In this document: positions 1 to 11,620 of the stretch, one piece after another
Position numbering within the stretch: position 1 is the first letter of the stretch
Layout: the number at the start of each line of letters is the position of its first letter
Assembly: GCA_944472155.2 (NCBI GenBank)
Contig: OX235273.1
Coordinates: 35,747,204-35,811,203, forward strand
Direction: 5' to 3'
Source: Trichobilharzia szidati
Lineage: Eukaryota; Platyhelminthes; Trematoda; Strigeidida; Schistosomatidae
DNA: 64,000 nt
The notes under the pieces: model-generated
The model's input: the letters and a program-made list of their open reading frames with translations, nothing else
Told to the model about the DNA's origin: nothing
Database searches by the model: none
Program-made: the position numbers and the translations under genes

Positions 1-185
1 CCCGAATAACTCAATGGTAACGTATCTGACTGCAGCACTGGGTGACACGGGTTCGAGTCTCAGAAGGGACATGAGTTCCTTCAAGGTTGCAGATACTCCT
101 CACCGACTGGTGAATGCCAACTAGCATGAAACCTAGGTCCTAGGCTTCCTGTGGCCGATTGCCTCCAACTATCTAATATCATTAA
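1..185 (+). repeat. tRNA-derived SINE (family 1), 5' end cut by window edge
   Basis: The first ~72 bases look like a tRNA: an A-box-like TAACTCAATGG near base 7 and a B-box GGGTTCGAGTCT near base 48, as in RNA polymerase III promoters. A non-tRNA body follows. The same head and body occur on the minus strand at 39,151-39,345, and a body fragment lies at 63,131-63,181. Its multicopy nature and non-tRNA tail argue for a SINE, not a tRNA gene. Confidence 0.7.
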
Positions 186-254
186 TTTAATGTATAATGA
201 TGAGTCCGTTGGTCTCTGATTCGTTTTTGACTAAACCAGGCTTGTCACCACATG

Positions 255-522
255 GATACGAGAACATATTCCAGCAGCATGGTTTTACAAAGGAGAAAGG
301 GAGCGTATGCAAAGGTCTATTCTAGAACACTTGATATACTCCTGTCACTCTTCCAACCCTGACCACAATTTTACGATCTTCTGTCGAATCCATGACAAAT
401 TGTCGCGTTTTCTTCGTTATAAACTTCTAAAGACAGCGGAAGCCTTAACTATTCATGAATTTAAGCTAGACCTTTGTGCACAAAAGAAGTATGCACAGTG
501 TCTACTTCTGCCTTGGCTGTAG
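255..522 (+). mobile_element. Penelope-like element (PLE-B), endonuclease C-terminus, truncated
   Basis: An open frame reads from about 255 to the stop at 520-522, beginning REHIPAAWF and ending in CAQKKYAQCLLLPWL. The EHIP.W start and the CxQKK...LLLPW ending match the C-terminal part of the GIY-YIG endonuclease region in the better-preserved minus-strand copy at 41,795-42,469. Reverse transcriptase and the catalytic half of the endonuclease are missing, so this is a dead 5'-truncated copy. A different PLE lineage follows directly. Confidence 0.65.
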
Positions 523-540
523 AAGGATAGACATTTAATC

Positions 541-1390
541 ATTTCATTATTAGTGGAGAAAGAAATTGGAAAAGTTTATTTTTATAAAAGATATGTAGAT
601 GACATAATAGTCATTTGTGATAAACCGACAGACGCCATAGAAATCCTGAACCGGATCAACAGAGCACAAAACAGTATATCCCTAACATACGTTAAAGAGA
701 ACAATGGATGCCTGCCACTTTTAGATGTACTAATAACCCGCCGAGAAGATGGGTCAGTAAAACGATCTGTCTACAGAAAGTCCACATGGACGGGACAGTA
801 CCTAAATTATCATAGTTTCTGTCCACTACAGTATAAAAAGGCGTTGGTTAAATGTTTGTTCAAGCGCATTCACCGTATATGTACTGCCGATACAATTGAA
901 TAAGAAAGACAACACCTCACTGAAATATTGTTAAATCACAATTACCCACTGAGATTTATTAGACGTTACGGAAGTGTCAACCATAGAGCTTTACCAATCC
1001 AATCAGCTCCCAAAAAGGATGTTTACATATCCTTGTCGTTCAGAGGTGATCAACAAAGTCTAGCCACTAGACAAAGACTCAAGGCCGCAATTAATAGAAT
1101 AGAATATTATCACCTTAAACCTTCCTTGGTAATCCAATTTAGAACCAAGGACCAATTTACTTCATAATATTTTCAACCCCTTCTTTGCCTTGTTTTTCCC
1201 CTTTTATCTTTCTTACCCTCACCTTTTGCGTCTTCCTACCCATTATTTGTGACCTTGACCTGTGTACAATCTGACCTGTATTGTAATTATTCATGGCTTC
1301 TTGCCTTCTATAAAAACTGTGTATGACAAGTACGTGTGTGATCAGAATGTCCGAAATGTGTTGCGCCAATACATTACACGTTTAAGATAA
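541..1390 (+). mobile_element. Penelope-like element (PLE-A): RT palm/thumb joined to 3' UTR, endonuclease deleted
   Basis: The frame at 553-903 contains KVYFYKRYVDD, the catalytic palm motif of PLE reverse transcriptases, followed by DVLITRREDGS and the conserved YLNYHSFCPLQYK block. After one stop it continues at 928-1,167 with the thumb (RFIRRYGS, KDVYISLSF). The frame then runs straight into a 3' UTR related to those at 44,300-44,560 (plus) and 7,440-7,676 (minus). The GIY-YIG domain expected between thumb and UTR is absent, apparently through an internal deletion near 1,118-1,130. The copy cannot be autonomous: it has no N-terminus, a stop, and no endonuclease. Confidence 0.8.
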
Positions 1391-1665
1391 ACTACGTCTT
1401 CTTATTGTGTTGCCGAAATTCATAAAGGGAACTAATTGCTTTTAATTCGAAGGGTTCCCTGTCATTTTGAGTGTTTCCACTGTTGAAGATCTCTACATTT
1501 TCCGAGTCAAATTGATGTCTATTGTTGTTCACATACATAGATATATAAGGATGAATGTCGTCAACTAGTTTGTATTCTCTGACCCGGAGTCGAAGGTGGC
1601 GCCCAGCTTGACCAATGTAGTGCTTATTCCAATACACGCTATTTATTATTTTGGAGATGGTGTTA
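1391..1665 (-). mobile_element. Penelope-like element (PLE-D), GIY-YIG endonuclease fragment
   Basis: The minus-strand frame 1,392-1,637 encodes NKHYIGQAGRHLRLRVREYKL, the HYIGQ...R...E core of a GIY-YIG nuclease as found at PLE C-termini. It is followed by a HQFDSENVEIFNSGNT block also seen at 61,348-61,587. The reading frame upstream of about 1,665 is lost. It meets PLE-A end to end at about 1,390, so one probably inserted into or beside the other. Confidence 0.7.
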
Positions 1666-2084
1666 ATTTTGTCTTTTTTTGTTGTTGGATGAGTGATGAG
1701 AAAATGAACACGGAGAATTAGCTATGATGTCAGATTGTCAAATAAAATCAACGGAATAAGCTAAATTATACACTAGAGATTATAAAAAGTCAACTTATTC
1801 TAATAGACTTCAATTAGTCTTATTCGTTAGCTGTAAAGGCGAGCATAGTTAGCTGACTAACTAACCGAGTAATAATTCTAAGTAGTAGTACCTAAATAAT
1901 GAAATGAAATGGATAGAAGAAGAAGCGTTGGGGCTAAATAAATAATTATCCGAAAAAATTTGTTAAGAAGACCAAAAATACTGACAAGAAAAATAAAAAA
2001 AATAGTATTGGAACTATTGAGTATAACATTAATAAGAAATAATTAAAAGCATCTACAGTTCTATCATATAAGAAAGGGACATCT
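1666..2084. other. Unassigned AT-rich stretch
   Basis: No convincing coding, RNA or repeat signal was recognised. The sequence is AT-rich with short homopolymers and stops in all frames. Confidence 0.4.
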
Positions 2085-2690
2085 GAAAAACTATGCCAGT
2101 TTACGCCGTCTCTGGCGTAGACGTGATATCCGGCCGGCTGTCGACTGAGGGGCGTGTGTACTACTCGGCTCAGCGAATTGCTCTGTCCTCCTTTATGGCT
2201 GTGAACGAGATATGGCCATTTTAAGTGGAAGACATGAAAAGCCTGGCTAGTTGTCTTTGATCATAGGTGCCTGCGTTCTATCTCCCGCGTGAATTGGTAT
2301 GATGAGGTGAGCAATATTGAGGTTAGGCATTGGTCGAGTGCTCGGTGAGGAGGAGAAATCAATCGACCAGGCTGTGAAGTTACATCGATTGAGATGTGTT
2401 ACGCATGCCTAGTCTAGCCATCACCTTCCTCGACGGGCAATGTTAGCTGACATATAGAGTCAGGTTGGAAAAGAGCCAGTGATGGTGGTGGTCAAACCAA
2501 AACATGGCTTCATCAGTCAATGAAATCCACAATAGTTAGTTTAAGCCAGACAGCCACGTAGTAAGGTGTAGACTTCCTGACTGGTTGGGGTCCTCGGGAC
2601 GGTAAAAACCAATGAAGGCTGGAGACAAATGGTGATATGGCTCGAAATCCTCGTTGTCAATGGCTGGCGCAGATGCATCCACTCCTTGTG
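2085..2690 (+). mobile_element. RTE/SR2-like LINE, reverse-transcriptase C-terminus with frameshifts
   Basis: Reading across frames gives the conserved LINE C-terminal series: SLRRLWRRRDIR, then SVLLYGCE, VFDHRCLR, SIDQAVKLHRLR, HLPRRAML and a GGGQTKTW-like block. The order matches SR2/Perere-3-type schistosome retrotransposons as I know them. Stops and frameshifts make it a fossil. The 5' endonuclease and the RT palm are absent, the usual 5' truncation. Confidence 0.75.
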
Positions 2691-3959
2691 ACTTACAATA
2701 TCCAGTAAAACTATATTGTTCTTCGATATTACTATTCTTTTTGCCTCATATCTCTGTTTACTGTCTCTATTTTGCATTTCTTTTTACTTTCTGCCCTGGC
2801 TTTGTGTGCTACATGGAGTGTTGCGACCCGAACTGCTGCGTGTCGGTGCAAAGTTCTATGTTGGAACCAGTCAGAAAAACTCCGTGAGTTTTAATAAAGC
2901 AGGAATTAGCGTTGTATTTAAATCGACAAACTGACTCGGGGACAAGTTTTGTTGACTAAACAACTCCTCTGACCTAATTATACAAAATAATGTAATCTAC
3001 AAAATACCTTGCAATGACTGACTGTGATTGAAGTCAAACTACACAGGTCGGTGAAACCAGTAGATTGGCGGTAGTCAGATTATCGGGAGATAAGTATTTA
3101 GCTAAGTGTAGAATGATTGATCCCTCGAAGATGAATAATATAGCAGAAAATTCAGCAATTGTAATGCATGCACCAGCACAGAGTAGGATGGAACAGAGCT
3201 ACGTACATTTCTAAAACGTAATATAGATAAGTGGAAAGGGAGAGAGAGATGTTGATCACTAAGTCTATCTTTGTTCATTGAGTCTGCATCTAACACATCA
3301 ATAATACAATGCCGGTACAAGAGATATATATGGAAAATATTATTATCAATTTAATCAAAGAGTAAGAAATAAGGGAATTATACAAACGAGGTTTGAAGGT
3401 TATATGCTTGGGATCTCTTGTGATGACTATGAGCAACGAATTGTTTTCAAAACGTCATCAGTATATAAGTCACCTAGGTCTATAATGGAATTATACACTA
3501 CCCCACAGTGGCAAAATTCTATTCTTATATTAATGACCTTAGAGAAAGTAGGGGAAATTCACAAAAGATCAAAAACAATGATAGTTTAAGGTTAATGAAC
3601 TTTAATAAATTAAGATTAAATGAGGCGAACACAGCATGAGATAGTTTTTTCAAAATAGATAAATAGAGAAGAGGAAGAAGAATAAAGGTGATATAAGGTT
3701 AAAATTTTCAAAAATTGATAATTGTTTCATACTTTATTTTTTGTCATTAAAGATTAGGTTTGAGAATTTCTAATTGTAACAACTTTGATGAACTCTAAAA
3801 GATCACCGTTAATCCGCTTGAATTATTTCCCTTTGTCTGCTTACATACTGTTAATTTCTAGAAAACAAAGTATGTCGTGTAACCTTCTACTGCGTAAGGA
3901 AGTTAAGACAATTTCGTATCACTCAGTCTCCACCCCACCTAATCTTTCCTGGACTATTT
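2691..3959. other. Unassigned non-coding stretch
   Basis: Only short ORFs occur, with no recognisable motif or codon bias. I see no RNA gene. It may be old repeat sequence. Confidence 0.35.
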
Positions 3960-4205
3960 AACAAAGACTCTATTATCAAGTATTGGTTTTTGTAGGGATT
4001 TAGTTTAATGCGTTGGAGGATTTCATCATGAGCTGACATCAGTTACAGAACCATTGGATGGCCCACTGGGAGTAGTGGGCAGCTGTTTCGTAAGCCTAGT
4101 TTGGAACTCTTCGGCAGTACGCACTCAGCGCCAGGGTTCGAACCCAGGACCTTCTGTTTACAAGGCTAGCTAGCTCATAGACCATTAAGCCACTGGGACC
4201 CACCC
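3960..4205 (-). repeat. tRNA-derived SINE (family 2)
   Basis: On the minus strand the element starts near 4,205 with an A-box-like TGGCTTAATGG and a B-box GGGTTCGAACCC about 35 bases further on. A non-tRNA body follows. Related copies lie at 62,885-63,075 and 58,205-58,490. Confidence 0.6.
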
Positions 4206-4889
4206 GATCCAATGGCCAGTCAGTTCGTGAATTCTAACTTCTGCCAATTCATGACCGAGAAGGCTGAATGGAGTATTCATTTCGAGAAACGTATGGTACA
4301 TAGCTAAATTTGGTATACCATATTCTCAACCGGCCATTTGCACATCATTTACCACATCCTTGACGAATTGGTCGAATATCGTCACATTCGATAGCTTCTT
4401 GGATTCTGCATCATATGGCAACATTCTTCTCATGGTTCTCTTCTTTGATTGCTCTTTCCAGTGTGCCTAACATATTGTTACTTTTCTGAATTCGTTTCTG
4501 ATATACTACTTATATCGGATTATAAGTAGCACTCACCACATTACTACTTATGTAAACAGACACTTGAACTCTGTCTGTCTTTCTCCTTTCATCCCATCAT
4601 CGGACAGAACTATAAGGAATCACATAAGGCCTTATGCTTGCAGGAGTAAATATAAACTCTCTACAGTACCTTATTTAACCTGCATTCTATGTGATGAGAA
4701 AAGTATTAAATGTAAAAGTACTAAATTACTGTGAAACAGTAAATAAATAAATAATAAACAGACTTGGGGACTGTAGTTGTATGTAGTTTCGTATTCAGTT
4801 ATATCTTAGATATATCGCAGAGTGAAACAGTATTATTTACTCGATGAAGAAGTTTCGAACACAATTCATTCTTCATAATCATATCAGTA

Positions 4890-5430
4890 ATGATAACTAC
4901 ACAACCTCGAAAATCTCCTTTTATAGTTTTCTTTATTCCTTCACATTCTTCCTAGAGGTGGCAGAATTTTCCAGATGTCCAGGTTGATAGGTGTTGAGTC
5001 ATTCTTACTGAACGTATTTCCAGTTGACTCAATAAATAAACCTTCCGTTATCAATCTCACCCTCCACTCTGTTATATTAGATTTTAGGACTGTCATCTTA
5101 TCCCATCCTGTTGCTTGGTTGTGTGTAATTGCATGTAGTGCTTCGGCTGGGTTATTTTCTCAATTTCATATCTTATTCCGGTTAACTAATCTAGATTTTG
5201 TTAAGTTTTTGTGCTCTGTTGGTCTAAATGAATCCATTCTACTTTCTTGGTCTGGCATTTATTGCAGGGTATTAGACAAACTGAATTATTTTGTTTATTA
5301 AGCTCAACAGGATTCTTTAATCGACACAGCTTGTTTCCAAGTGAGTTCGACGTTCTGAATATCACTTTATTTCCTATTTTGTTAAGAATTCTAGGATAGA
5401 TTTCCGAGGTTCCTTCTTTGTATGGAAGCA
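4890..5430 (-). mobile_element. Penelope-like element (PLE-F), thumb/endonuclease remnant
   Basis: The minus-strand frame 5,201-5,431 reads GTSEIYPRILNKIGNKVIF then LIPCNKC, which resembles the RT-thumb to GIY-YIG linker of PLEs (IPCxxC preceding the nuclease). Downstream minus-strand sequence to about 4,890 is an inverted homologue of 6,185-6,540. Many stops; inactive. Assignment rests on the linker and on homology to the second copy. Confidence 0.5.
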
Positions 5431-5550
5431 CTACTGATGATGATTTATATTATCTAATGTCAGTCTTATTATCTTTCCGTTTATGTTTATTGTGCAGGTC
5501 GTCCTTATTATTATTAATTTTCATGAATAATTCCCATTCGGACATTAGTA

Positions 5551-5995
5551 GACAAAAGACAAGTAGTTCAGCACAGAGTCTCTTTTCGGCGAATTCATTT
5601 TCAAATCAACGGAGTTGACCCAACTCTTCTTTCTTTATTTGTTTGATTTGACCTTACTTCTGTTTGTATGCTTATTTTTCTAACTTAAAACCCTTGTGTA
5701 ATTCTGTATATTATTTTGTTTCCATGTACACCCTTTGAGTACACCTCATTCATCAAACTATTCATGCCATTGCGTAACTCTTATTTAACAATCATTTATG
5801 ACAACTCATCACTTTTGTTGCTATCCTCTTATCAACATCCAATTCATTTGAACTTACTAACCGTATTTTCGTTTGACAAATTTAATGTACACACACATAC
5901 AAAATAACCATATATATTTGCGATTGTACAGCTTTGAAAATGAATTCGCCGAAAAGAGACTCTTTGCTGAACTACTTGTCTTTTGTCTATTATTA
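5551..5995 (+). mobile_element. PLE-B 3' UTR with short inverted terminal piece
   Basis: 5,610-5,995 is homologous to 53,030-53,440, where the same sequence directly follows a PLE-B endonuclease frame, so it is a PLE-B 3' UTR. It ends in a block containing GAATTCGCCGAAAAGAGACT. A ~50 bp inverted copy of that block lies at 5,551-5,600, giving the fragment inverted ends. Further copies of the block lie at 41,395-41,445 and 53,365-53,430. Confidence 0.6.
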
Positions 5996-6184
5996 ATTTC
6001 ACACTTACAATCTCCTACATACTTCCTGATTAATTTATCAAGATAATTATTAAGTTTCAAAGCTTCTCTTATATGCCTTACTTCCTGTCTTAGATTTTCC
6101 TTTGCATCATTTATTACCTATTAATCTGTAATGATTGTCAGGTCAGATACATGGGTCAAAGTAGTCGAACGGGGTTGATCAGAC

Positions 6185-6600
6185 TAGTGGAGCACTAAAA
6201 CTTAACAAAATCTAGATTATTTGACCCGAATAAGATATGAAATAGAGAAAATAACTCAGTAATAACACTTCTTGCAATTAAATACAACCCTAACCGTACA
6301 GCAGAATGCGATAACATGAGGGTTCTAAAATCTAATATAACAGAGTGGAGGGTGAGATTGATAACGGAAGGTTTATTTATTGAATCTACTGGAAATACGT
6401 TCAGCAAGAATGACTCAACACCTATCAACCTGGACATCTGGAAAATTCTGCCACCTATAGGAAGAATGTGGAAGAATAAAGAAAACTATAAAAGGAAATT
6501 TCCGAGGCTGTGTAGTTATCATTACTGATATGATTATGAAGAATGAATTGTGTTCGAAACTTTGTCATCGAGTAAATAATACTGTTTCACTGTGCGATAT
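6185..6600 (+). mobile_element. Penelope-like element (PLE-F), C-terminus and 3' end
   Basis: The plus-strand frame 6,316-6,528 includes EWRVRLITEGLFIEST, which fits the R.RLITE.LFI block near PLE endonuclease C-termini. The DNA is inverted and clearly homologous to 4,890-5,215, so the two form an inverted pair about 1 kb apart with PLE-B 3' UTR between them. No intact nuclease. Confidence 0.5.
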
Positions 6601-6904
6601 ATCAAATGAAAAAATTAATTTGGAATTAGGTCGGATATTATATCGCCTGCTTAGAATTCTACACTCTACTAGCGATACTCTTTGACCTGGTGTCATTATT
6701 ATTATTATTAAAGGAATCGACATCAAATATGGGAAACTCAACGGTTACATCACTCACAATGGAACCGGGTGATCAAGAATGCTCTGACCCCGGGTGGAGG
6801 TTCACCATTACACCTCTGTGGGTTGAAACTCGTGACCGACTCTTATCAGGTTCGGTCGGGAGTGTAGTTTTTGCCAGCGAGGAAGCCTCAAGGTCCTCCC
6901 TTTA

Positions 6905-7105
6905 TTTTATGCGTCGGTGGCACAGCGGTTAGGACGCTCGCCGACCATGCACATGGTTCGGGGTCCAATCCCCGGCTGACGCACACGTGATACCAATGGT
7001 CGGCCTGCTACATTTGGGCTACCAATATCATATGCTGAAAATTCCATACTTGTACCAAAATACTGTGTGCAACCCAGCTATGATAAAAAAAATTTTAAAT
7101 AAATA
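6905..7105 (+). repeat. tRNA-derived SINE (family 3), near full length
   Basis: The head at 6,910-6,983 has tRNA-like ends GCGTCGG ... CTGACGC, an A-box TGGCACAGCGG and a slightly decayed B-box. The body has ATATGCTGAAAATTCCATAC and the element ends in an A-rich tail near 7,084-7,105. Other copies: 14,465-14,634 (minus), 33,608-33,780 (plus), 50,060-50,247 (minus). The same head sits on a different body at 60,714-60,944. Confidence 0.75.
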
Positions 7106-7439
7106 ACAAACTTGTAGACCTTAAAATCATAAGTTCTTTGGAGTATCTTTAGAAATGCAAATAAAATTCTGTAGAAGATGTAGGATGCCCCTTACAAACT
7201 TGTAAGACACGCTGATACGATTTACGGGTTTATAATTCCCAACCGTCCAAATGTTCTTGTGAGATGTAGACCAGAGGACAGTTAAGCGACCAACCTTAGG
7301 ACAACAATTAGGTCATTGAATGGTGGTATGTGTTTGGCTAACTGCAGATTTTAAGCAATTTGTTCTCTTATGAATTTTCAGAAAACAATAAAAGCGCGTA
7401 GTAGTTATCTGAAACGAGTAGTAGATTTAAGCAACACAT
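7106..7439. other. Unassigned stretch
   Basis: Nothing recognisable was found between the SINE tail and the PLE-A 3' UTR. Confidence 0.3.
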
Positions 7440-9735
7440 TAAGGAGATTCTGTCAAACACATTTATACAGAAGGCAACAGAGTGTGTGAATAATCACAAT
7501 ACAGGTCAAAGGTCATTGTTAACAATCAGGGAGATGATATAAGCATATGGGGTAAGGAAAAGAAAGAGAAGAGGATGAAAAACATCATTAAGTAAATTCA
7601 ACGTTAGTTCTGAATTGGATTAACAAGGCAGATTCAAAGTGATGACAGATAATTTGTGACTAAACGAAACAGGTTTATTTGAATAAAGCAAGAACAGTGG
7701 TTTGTGCAGAATAATATGGTACCATCATTTACTTCGTAGGCTTCTCATCAGCTGCTTGCAGCCAAAATAAATTATGAGGTTTGCGTACAGAAAAGTTTTA
7801 ACATAATTGCAAATTTTTACATGTTGTCAGTTGACAAAAAGTTCCACAGTAAGTGAACAGTGCTCAGAAAATTGCGCTTATATAGTGTAAAAACTATATA
7901 AGCGCAATTTTCTGAGCACTGTTCACTTACTGTGGAACTTTTTGTCAACTGACAACATGTAAAAATTTGCAATTATGTTAAAACTTTTCTGTACGCAAAC
8001 CTCATAATATATTTTGGCTGCAAGCAGCTGATGAGAAGCCTACGAAGTAAATGATGGTACCATATTATTCTGCACAAACCACTGTTGTTCTTGCTTCATT
8101 CAAATTCATCAAGGGGACTAAATGCAGGAAAAAACAGGTTTAATCCTTTTTATGGTCAAGGCGTCAACGAATTTAAATATGTGACTCAAACTTGCTTCAT
8201 ATATAGGTTTAAAGCCACTATTGAAATCAATCATCTTTATAATGTGCTTGGCGATAGATGATGTTGGACATCTACTTCCAGGATTAGTTTTATCCGTAGT
8301 TGCAGTCACTTTAGAATGTGATTGGTAGCCCCAGTCTGCAGAGACCGATTGGTCCTTCCTATGTGCCTATGGCTACACATACTTGTAAATTTGTAAACGC
8401 AATGGGGTTTGACACTATCGTTCGGATGCTGTGAGAGTTTATGGGACAACATAGATCTTGTTATCTCTATAAAAAAACTTTAGGTGCATAGTAAGTTCTA
8501 CTAAGTGCCACCCTGAATCTTTGTTTAGTGACCAGACTTTGATGGTCACCCATAAACGGTAAGGATATATAAACATCCTTTTTGGAAGCTGATTAGATCA
8601 GTGGAGCCCTTTGTTTGATACTTGTGTAACGCTTGATGAACTTCACAGGATAGTTGTTATTTAATAATATTTAATTGAGGTGTTGTGTTTCTTCAATGGT
8701 ATCCACTGTACATATATGCTGAATGCATCTGAACAAGCACTTGACTAACTCCTTTTTATACTGAAGTGTACAGAAACTGTGGTAGTTTAGATACTGTCTT
8801 GACGCTGTGAGCTTCTTGTAAACAGGTTGTCTTAGTGACCCATCATGTTGGCGAGTTATGATTACATCTAAAAATGATAGTCAATCGTTATTCTCTTTTA
8901 CGAATGTTAATAATATATTGTTTTGTACAGTTTCTGTGACATCTGTTGGTTTGTCACAAGTGATTGTTATGTGATCCACGTATCTCTTGTGAAAATAGAC
9001 TTTTCCAATTACGTATCCAGCTAAGTTCTGTAAGAGTAGTACATTTGAAAATAAATAAATAATCAACGTCAATGGACAACATGGTTTTGTCTTTTATATT
9101 AACTCTGTGAGCACATTCTATTCAATCAAAAGTATCTTTCAAAGTGAACTTATACATAAACTACTTCTAACAGACTCTAGTACTTCAACTAACCACTTCG
9201 CAAGTTTGTGGGTCGGAGATCTACACATCGATTTTATGGGACGAGGAGGAATGTTAAGTGCATGTATTTTTGGGCAAACCACAAATGTGTGATAATTGGG
9301 ATTTCTTGGGTTTTAATGAGTTGAATTCCTCTCTATTATTAATCACATTCGTGTTCAAGACTCTTACTAGATTGTTTCTCACCTTACTGCATACAGCCTT
9401 CAGATCTTCTGAAGTGGAGTTGCTGACGAATTCATCCTTATTTGCAAGGACGCATAACATTTTACTTCAGTATTCAATTTTGTCCATTACAACTATACCA
9501 GAACCTTTATCTGGTCTGAGGATAACAATATCATTATTATGTTTTAGTTCTTTTATAGCTTTAAAGTACTCAGATGTTGGGATACTTTCCTGAATTGTAC
9601 AATCATTGTGGAATTGGTTAGCAATGTCAACTAACTTAGCTTTGAGGTGAGCATGACGACCATCAGAAACAGGAGGAAGAGACCTTGGACAAACAACCGA
9701 ATGTAACACAACAGTGTGTGAAGTACCATCAATGC
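7440..9735 (-). mobile_element. Penelope-like element (PLE-A), longest copy, interrupted by a hairpin insertion
   Basis: Minus strand, 5' to 3': an N-terminal RT block with ILRPDKGSGIVVMDKIEY (9,467-9,709); LKAVCSKVRNNLVRVLNTNV (9,254-9,460); a deletion that joins the block before the YVDD palm directly to it; KVYFHKRYVDH near 8,960-9,010; the FLDVI and YLNYHSFCTLQYK blocks; thumb; a decayed GIY-YIG region with GFKPIYEASLSHIFKFVDAL (8,118-8,309). The 3' UTR is at 7,440-7,676. The palm aspartate pair is changed from YVDD to YVDH, and stops are frequent, so the RT is inactive. A 455 bp hairpin insertion (7,677-8,131) separates the ORF end from the UTR. Confidence 0.8.
7677..8131. repeat. Near-perfect hairpin (foldback) insertion with hammerhead-like cores
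   Basis: Arms 7,677-7,886 and 7,893-8,104 are near-perfect reverse complements with a 6-base spacer (7,887-7,892). The insertion is flanked by AAACAGGTTT at 7,667-7,676 and 8,132-8,141, a candidate 10-bp target-site duplication. The uninterrupted PLE-A copy at 44,285-44,340 has this sequence once. Each arm contains a hammerhead-like core: CTGATGA at 8,028-8,034, GAA at 8,044-8,046, possible stem I GCAG/CTGC, and mirrored on the minus strand at about 7,706-7,755. It could be an inverted dimer of a PLE terminal region or a foldback transposon. Confidence 0.8.
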
Positions 9736-9987
9736 TTGGTCGTGTACCTTCAAATTAACCATTAAACCTAAACAATGAACAACAACCACCCAACCTAACG
9801 GTGAGTGATAATGAAAGCTTCAGGCCAATCATTTTAAGAGAATCAGATACCGATACAAATCCTTTCTCCTGTTCTCCTACTGTGTACATTTCTCGCTTGT
9901 ACATGTCGACTAACAGATAAAATCCAAAATAACATGAGTTTTAGACTTGTCCACTTCTCACTGTCTTGATAATCAGATTTTCTGATT
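9736..9987. other. Unassigned sequence just outside the left palindrome arm
   Basis: No feature recognised. Homology to the right arm starts at 9,988. Confidence 0.3.
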
Positions 9988-10200
9988 ATTGTAATTTTGT
10001 TAATTTGACCCTCGACCGGAAATTATTCTGGAACTTCTCCATCCATTTGTCATAAATACACGAATGTACAGCCTAGATGATAACTTAGTCGGAAAGAAAA
10101 TTTTCTTCACTGCAACCGTCTTTTATCATAATTATTATTCAGTAGATCTATCGAAGGCAGTATGATTCCGATTTCTTTATACTGCAGAAGACCTTATCAT
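9988..10200 (+). mobile_element. PLE-C 3' UTR fragment at outer edge of left arm
   Basis: The sequence includes CATAAATACACGAATGTACAG and is homologous to 38,945-39,110, which follows a PLE-C endonuclease frame. The mirrored copy lies on the minus strand at about 38,150-38,359. Confidence 0.6.
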
Positions 10201-11620
10201 ACGCAGCGAAAAGCCAGTGTTATGTGTTCATCTGCCACGCATAAACTAGCGTCTGGCTCCTTATTTTTCGTTTTTCTTCGCTCCCTCCATACTTTCTAAT
10301 TTTCATTTATAAAAACGAATTGTAGACTGATGTTGTCACGAGCCGAATCACTTAGTGAAAATCATAGAAAACTGAAATTCACTTTTCACAGAATAATATT
10401 TACACTAACTAGGTAATCTCACAATGATTCTCAGAAGATACGTAGACGGTGACCTGTAAGTTAACCACAGAGTTGCACTTAATCTCTGATAGATCAATCC
10501 ACACAGTGATTTTGTGTGATACTGATTTCCTACTGAAGCGTAAACTGAACTTAAGGTGTCAGAATCTGCGGAAACGTGGCAGCCATTTAAGTTGATACAC
10601 TTCACAAAATCCATACACACACAAAGAAAGCACAATGAATGGAAGTGTAGGAGAGAGAGAAAAAAAAGTAATGAGAAATTAATGAATCTGGCAGATCATG
10701 AGGAGTGAACGGATCAGTCAGAGATTTCATGGAGTGATGCTATAATCCGATCTGATCACCCCAATCTCTTTCCCGAATATGTTGCCGTGATGTTATTTTC
10801 TGCTTGTCATTGGAAAGTAGCCAGTCGGAGAATTATTTCATGAATATATTTCAAATGGGTAAAACCCTTGGAAACATTCCGCCTAAAAAGTGGAAGTGGT
10901 TATAAGTGGCGTGAGAAAAAGTGAGTAGGTTTATTTTCACTCATATCAAAGAACGTGTGAAAAAGTGGGTAATTTGTTCATTGAAAACGTAGAGAAAATG
11001 CTTCACAGTGCGTATTTCCTGTGTGCATCCTCTGAGATTGGATAAGTAACCACTAGGAATCTCCCACATAAGAAATAAATTCTCTCATGGTAATTTTCTC
11101 AATAGTGAGTAGTGCCCATCTACTACCCGATGTCTCTTACTATTCAAAAAGAGAATGTAAACGAAGCGAAACCTTCGTCAGTAGACTACAGATTTTATAT
11201 TCGGTACACCGATGACTACTCTTATGACCGACTGAATCTAAGGTGGGAAAATTATTGAAATCAGAAGAGTAATGACCTGTTAGCCATCTTTACCCGAGTT
11301 TATGATATTTCAGGAATGTATAATGTTGACCAGTGTGCTGCTTGTTGCTTAAATAATTCCACAGTGAAGATAAATGTCTCCACATTGTTTATTGGTTAAA
11401 AGGTTTCAGAATATTTTGAATCAAAACCTGACAGAGTGATTAATCAGTGCAGAGGATTATCTTTTCAATGAATCATTCTCACAGCAGGAGAGGCGGAACA
11501 GTTGTGAGAGGTAAAATCAATAAGTAGTTCGTTAAACCCTAGAAGTAATAAAGACGAACAATAGGAAATCTTCTATTTCCCGATACGAATTTAAAACAAG
11601 CAACACAAATGTTGTCAATA
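10201..11620. other. Unassigned arm sequence (left)
   Basis: Homologous to 36,620-38,150 in the right arm but with more indels than elsewhere; the right arm has roughly 100 extra bases near 37,500-37,640 that resemble an RTE/SR2 tail fragment. No gene recognised. Confidence 0.4.

Noticed and set aside
4975..5301. 108-aa plus-strand ORF (and its inverted relative at 6,195-6,437) as a protein gene
   Set aside because: It lies antisense to PLE-F remnants; the shared frame follows from the inverted element pair.
6910..6983. Genuine tRNA gene
   Set aside because: A cloverleaf-like head with A and B boxes is present, but the same head recurs at several sites with attached SINE bodies and A-rich tails, so these are SINEs.
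10405..10635. Protein gene in the outer left arm
   Set aside because: The mirrored frame at 37,702-37,935 is on the same strand relation but differs in frame and length; no motif.
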